From: Rutpela maculata
Taxonomy: Eukaryota > Arthropoda > Insecta > Coleoptera > Cerambycidae
Reading direction: 5' to 3'
Length of the DNA stretch: 64,000 nucleotides
Assembly: GCA_936432065.2 (NCBI GenBank)
Contig: OW386287.2
Location: forward strand, 92,609,688-92,673,687
Shown here: positions 59,664-64,000 of the stretch, one piece after another
How the letters are laid out: each line of letters opens with the position of its first letter
Position numbering within the stretch: position 1 is the first letter of the stretch
Notes under the pieces: generated by a model
The model's input: the letters and a program-made list of their open reading frames with translations, nothing else
The model's database searches: none
What the model was told of the DNA's origin: nothing
Position numbers and translations under genes: made by a program

Positions 59664-59923
59664 GGCTGTTATTATTATTACATACGAACATCTATAAGAC
59701 TTATTTTATTAACCATTAGGAACATGATAAAACACACCACACCCAAATCCAAAGCCAAGGCTGTGCGGAAGGGGGTTACACATTTGGAAAAACGCAGACA
59801 TACATCCACACCCACCGGTGTTGTCAATACCGGGGCTGGGGGTCGAACCCAGAGCGCGGTAGGCAGTCGATCAGCATATTCGCCACTCAATACACCTTAA
59901 CCGATTGAGCTACCGCGCCGGTT
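59664..59923 (-). mobile_element. tRNA-derived SINE, minus strand
   Basis: On the minus strand the 5' end has GGCGCGGTAGCTCAATCGG, with A-box TAGCTCAATCGGTTAAGG (59895-59912) and B-box GGTTCGACCCC (59839-59849), the Pol III promoter pair of tRNAs. They are ~45 bases apart, longer than in most tRNAs. A ~150-base unrelated body follows, ending in a short TAATAATAAT tail at 59668-59681. No CCA-ready acceptor pairing can be formed, so it is a SINE and not a tRNA gene. I could not identify a target duplication. Confidence 0.8.
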
Positions 59924-60290
59924 ATGTTTATGATAACTCATAAAAAACAAAATCATTTATCCAAGTCACTTTCCTCATCTAACTGTGGCAGTAAAGAAAG
60001 TTTTATTGGTTGATTCGATTATAGTACCTCCATTTTTTTTTACATATTATACATTGTTACTGTTTTTGCGTTTTAAATTAAGTGAGCTGATTTTGCTCTC
60101 AGAACTATTGCTATCAACTGTAGAACTTTCCATTTCGTGCATAACACTAACTACTATCTAAGTTTTTTAAAAAGGGAAAAATTAAGTCTTAGGTACAATA
60201 CAAATAACACAAGAAAACCCCGAGTACGATATACACACTTAAAATTCCGGAGATAAGATACTATATATGAGAACGTAACAGTATGAGATG
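59924..60290. other. No gene recognised
   Basis: AT-rich spacer between the SINE and the Gag remnant. Confidence 0.5.
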
Positions 60291-60382
60291 GAGCTACGGA
60301 GATTTGTAAGACAGATGCGGCTGCGGCAGAACGGAGGCGTGGGTAGCCAGCGGTCCGGCAGCCAATTGAAAAATGACTTACT

Positions 60383-61430
60383 TTATATTTTTAGTGCCTC
60401 TTCAACTGTCACAGCACGCACTTCTGACCGCGGGGTCTCTTTAAAGGCAGCTTCTACTTCGAGGGCACGCACCAAAGCTTCGCTAATACTTTGATGCCGC
60501 GATATTCTAAGAATTCGCCTGACCTCTTCGGCCCTGATGCCACCTAAAAAGGCTCCCACGGCTAGTTGTTCCTGATATTCTCTTGGTGCACTCGGATATG
60601 CCAGGTGTGCTAGTCTCTCTATCACAGCTTCGAATTCTTGTAAGCTTTCCCCAACCTTTTGCGTCCTTGATTTTAGCTGAGCCTGGTATACTTGGACAAG
60701 GTGTTGGTCGCCATATCTCAAGACTAATGCAGCTTCCAAGACTTTGAAGTCCCTTTGTTTCTCCACCGGGATGGTCTGAAGTAACTCTGAGGCTTGGCCC
60801 CTTAGCGCCAGAACTAATGCCATAGCCGTTTCCTCGTTATCCCAGTTATTCGCACTTGCAGCCGCCTCAAAATTTGTCTCTTGTACGTTGTCCATGAGCT
60901 TTGGCCGTCAAATGCGGAAGGTTTTAAACGAGGACCTGATGATGCTACCAGCTGGCCTCCTTTCTCTCTCAATTGTCGCTTAAGGCGCTCCACTTCTCCT
61001 TCGACCGCACTCATCTTTTCTTTGATGTCGCTTACTTCCCCTTTGACTTGACACTTGACTGACTTCTGTCTTGACCACACCTACTTTACCTTCGACCTTG
61101 TTTATGTCTTCTTTGATTTTGTTAGTGATTGAATTCATAGCGCCTTGTTGGATTTTCATTTGATCGCTCAGGATTTTTCTCAGTTCTTCCTGGCGTCTTT
61201 CTTGTTCCTCTTTTTCTTCTTGGCGTTGTCTTTCTTGTTCTTTTTTCTCCTCTTGACGACTTATTTCCAGGTCTTCCATTATTTCCTTTAATTCGTGCCT
61301 TTCTTCTTGACGCCGCCTTTCTTCCTCTTGACGTCTTCTTTCTTGCTCTTCTTTTTCTTCTTGACGTCGCTTTTCTTGTTCTTCTTTTTCTTTGCGATGT
61401 CTTATCTGAAGTGAAATAACTAAACATGAA
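60383..61430 (-). pseudogene. LTR-retrotransposon Gag remnant, broken by frameshifts
   Basis: On the minus strand a charged N-terminal region rich in E, K, R and Q (RQEEKEEQERRQEELRK) at ~61430-61180 forms a long coiled coil. It leads into GAMNSITNKIKEDINKVEG and then, in another frame (61080-60814), EGEVERLKRQLREKGGQ and SAFDGQSSWTTYKRQ. A third frame (60895-60383) has NNWDNEETAMALVLALRGQA, VLRYGDQHLVQVYQAQLKSR, GESLQEFEAVIERL and a GAFLGGIRAEEVRR block. These resemble the capsid part of Ty3/Gypsy-type Gag. No protease, RT or LTR follows in either direction. Immediately upstream (minus), TTATTTCACTTCAG looks like a splice acceptor. It is a relic and cannot make particles as it stands. Confidence 0.7.
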
Positions 61431-61665
61431 TGAATTATGTGATTACCTATTTAAATATTAAATAATATACTCATAATATTGTAGGCGACAGTCGAACTGT
61501 TTACAGGTGCGAACGTTAATTCTAGACTAAATTATTTACCAGAGTGTCTTATTAAATATTTTAAATAAAGTGTGAGCAACACATCAAATTTATATTGAAT
61601 TTAAAATATCCTAGTTTTCATAAAGTGTCTAAATAACAGTGTAGTTTGATAAATATAGGTAAGTA
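61431..61665. other. Spacer between Gag remnant and ORF1, no gene recognised
   Basis: AT-rich; may hold the upstream part of the spliced Gag gene or the leader of the ORF1 element. Nothing decisive. Confidence 0.4.
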
Positions 61666-62019
61666 ATGGGCGAGAATTCAGGCGGCCAAACAAGGCCACC
61701 TGACGAGATGCAAGAAATGGACGAGCAGCGAGTAAGTAATATTGATAAGAGTGAACAAAAAACATACGATACCAATAATAAATATAGGATATCCGATAAG
61801 GGACCATATAACGTATATGTAGAGCATTTAAACAAAGATAAAGGGAGACTGTTTCCGATACGTGTAGGACATTACCTATTTGAAAATAGCTACTTTAGTA
61901 AGGATATAATTGACATAAAATCGGTAGGCATAAACAGGGTTAAAGTTATTTTTAAGTCATACAATGTGGCAAATTCACTAGTAAATCATGAATCAGTAAT
62001 TAATAATCAATTAATAGCC
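61666..62019 (+). CDS. ORF1-like retrotransposon protein, first part, interrupted
   Basis: ATG at 61666 begins MGENSGGQTRPPDEMQEMDE, then DKGPYNVYVEHLNKDKGRLF, GHYLFENSYFSKDI, IKSVGINRVKVIFKSYNVAN and SLVNHESVINNQLIA. The order (GPxxVYVE, a helix, IGxNRVKV) resembles the nucleic-acid-binding ORF1/Gag-like proteins of Jockey-type LINEs in insects, by recollection. At residue ~118 the frame runs into a foldback insertion. Beyond it, bases 63948-64000 resume with NNQLIA-type codons followed by YIPKLYTHKKG, so the protein continues past the window edge. Not functional while interrupted. Confidence 0.55.
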
Positions 62020-63947
62020 ATGATTAGAGAATATTATTTAGGTATTATGCAAATCACAACTTACACACTTTTTTATTTATTATGAAAATACCTACTTTCT
62101 GTATATTGTTGCCCTAATCTGGGCACGCTAATATACTAGTTAGGTAAATACTTTAAAACACTTATTATTTCAGAACCAATCAAAACAACTACTCTCCTAG
62201 CTAATACTGACGAAGTATTGAATTACATGATAGGATTCTTAGCATTTTAAAGAAAAAAATATTGAAAATACTTAAATCATTTATTTACATTTAGTCATTC
62301 ACACTTTTTTTTATTTAATATGAAATTATCTACTTTCTGTATATTGGTACCTTAACCGGGTCACGCTAATATACTACTTAGGAAAACACTTTAAAACACT
62401 CATTATTGGAAAACCAATCAAAACAACTACTCTTCTAGCTAATACTGGCGAAGTATTGAATTACATGATAGGATTCCTGGCATTTTAAGACAAAAAAATA
62501 TATTGAAAATACTTAAATTATTTATTGAAATTCAGTCATTCACAACAATTATTACTGAACCTTACATTCTATTTCAACTCTAGAAAAGTTGTACGTTTTT
62601 TCGAACTCGTTAGTTCTCATCAGTAGAGTATAGAAACATTCATTCATTATTTACAAGCCTACTCTTGATTTATTTTTTACAATTAATTATTTTTTTATTT
62701 ATTTGCTTTTATCATGATTAGAGAATATTATTTAGGTATTATGCAAATCACAACTTACACACTTTTTTATTTATTATGAAAATACCTACTTTCTGTATAT
62801 TGTTGCCCTAATCTGGGCACGCTAATATACTAGTTAGGTAAATACTTTAAAACACTTATTATTGGAGAACCAATCAAAACAACTACTCTCCTAGCTAATA
62901 CTGACGAAGTATTGAATTACATGATAGGATTCTTAGCATTTTAAAGAAAAAAATATTGAAAATACTTAAATCATTTATTTACATTTAGTCATTCACACTT
63001 TTTTTTATTTAATATGAAATTATCTACTTTCTGTATATTGGTACCTTAACCGGGTCACGCTAATATACTACTTAGGAAAACACTTTAAAACACTCATTAT
63101 TGGAAAACCAATCAAAACAACTACTCTTCTACAGAAAGTAGGTATTTTCATAATAAATAAAAAAGTGTGTAAGTTGTGATTTGCATAATACCTAAATAAT
63201 ATTCTCTAATCATGATAAAAGCAAATAAATAAAAAAATAATTAATTGTAAAAAATAAATCAAGAGTAGGCTTGTAAATAATGAATGAATGTTTCTATACT
63301 CTACTGATGAGAACTAACGAGTTCGAAAAAACTTGTACAACTTTTCTAGAGTTGAAATAGAATGTAAGGTTCAGTAATAATTGTTGTGAATGACTGAATT
63401 TCAATAAATAATTTAAGTATTTTCAATATATTTTTTTGTCTTAAAATGCCAGGAATCCTATCATGTAATTCAATACTTCGCCAGTATTAGCTAGAAGAGT
63501 AGTTGTTTTGATTGGTTTTCCAATAATGAGTGTTTTAAAGTGTTTTCCTAAGTAGTATATTAGCGTGACCCGGTTAAGGTACCAATATACAGAAAGTAGA
63601 TAATTTCATATTAAATAAAAAAAAGTGTGAATGACTAAATGTAAATAAATGATTTAAGTATTTTCAATATTTTTTTCTTTAAAATGCTAAGAATCCTATC
63701 ATGTAATTCAATACTTCGTCAGTATTAGCTAGGAGAGTAGTTGTTTTGATTGGTTCTCCAATAATAAGTGTTTTAAAGTATTTACCTAACTAGTATATTA
63801 GCGTGCCCAGATTAGGGCAACAATATACAGAAAGTAGGTATTTTCATAATAAATAAAAAAGTGTGTAAGTTGTGATTTGCATAATACCTAAATAATATTC
63901 TCTAATCATGATAAAAGCAAATAAATAAAAAAATAATTAATTGTAAA
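62020..63947. mobile_element. 1.9 kb foldback insertion with 12-bp flanking duplication
   Basis: CAATTAATAGCC occurs immediately before (62008-62019) and at the right border (63948-63959). The insertion contains a unit (62020-62710), a partial direct repeat of it (62715-63128) and then the complement of the unit (63129-63947). CTACTTTCTGTATATTG appears at ~62090, ~62327, ~62787 and ~63024 and inverted at ~63130, ~63584 and ~63817. A sub-repeat with GGGCACGCTAATATACTA / GGTCACGCTAATATACTA doubles inside each unit. It encodes nothing. The left end lacks ~47 bases present at the right end. Confidence 0.75.
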
Positions 63948-64000
63948 CAATTAATAGCCTATATACCTAAATTATATACCCATAAAAAAGGTGTTATAAA
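63948..64000 (+). CDS. ORF1-like protein resumes, truncated by window end
   Basis: After the foldback insertion the bases repeat the last codons of the interrupted frame (QLIA) and then read YIPKLYTHKKGVI to the window edge. An I-P...K-K-G-V-I segment is expected at this place in the family as I remember it. The 12-bp duplication and the frame continuity support one original gene. Confidence 0.55.

Noticed and set aside
59839..59923. Functional tRNA gene on the minus strand
   Set aside because: A- and B-boxes are present, but their spacing is too long and the acceptor arms do not pair; a body and TAA tail indicate a SINE.

Overview
The window looks like repeat-rich, AT-rich nuclear DNA of an insect. 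I infer this from the transposon complement: broken Tc1/mariner transposases with an insect-type N-terminal domain (DUF4817-like), a two-ORF LINE with an intact YADD reverse transcriptase, a tRNA-derived SINE, an LTR-element Gag remnant, a hAT-like transposase gene and many MITEs. I cannot name the species. I see no convincing single-copy host gene; almost every long reading frame belongs to a mobile element or is a chance frame in a repeat.

The dominant theme is inverted repetition. In order: a ~1 kb foldback MITE (1-985); a foldback element at ~2028-6966 with an (AT)n centre, whose left arm holds a 642-bp Transib-like insertion; an ~828-bp tandem duplication (7049-8705); a foldback element (9358-12722) enclosing fragments of an unrecognised conserved ORF; a ~1.9 kb foldback element (13230-15105, called FB-13 here); and a ~9 kb near-perfect palindrome (16663-25630) centred on (AT)n. 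Each arm of that palindrome carries an RT fragment, three ~360-bp units, a foldback MITE and CTGT/CAGA microsatellites.

From 29.2 to 31.9 kb lies a hAT-like transposase gene with a one-base frameshift. Its C-terminus runs in frame into a mariner transposase fragment. Next come direct repeats and a 30-bp minisatellite (33.6-35.7 kb) and another foldback element (36455-39455). A nested structure fills 41041-50385: a second FB-13 copy is split by a 7.5 kb foldback element (42076-49587) whose arms are mirrored arrays of ~140-bp units. That element's core holds the near-intact LINE (ORF1 43357-43887, ORF2 44134-47127).

The last part has two broken mariner copies of one family (50.56-52.1 kb minus, 57.16-59.3 kb plus), a 412-bp CACAGTG-ended element whose empty site exists 1.5 kb away, a 142-bp (TA)n, a SINE (59664-59923), a Gag remnant (60383-61430) and a LINE-type ORF1. 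That ORF1 is cut by a 1.9 kb foldback insertion flanked by a 12-bp duplication and runs off the window end.

The genes do not form a host pathway. Their common story is successive nested insertion, with inverted-repeat elements acting as both targets and invaders. Several insertions can be verified inside the window because an uninterrupted copy is also present. All repeat boundaries were read by eye and may be off by several bases unless a target duplication is given.
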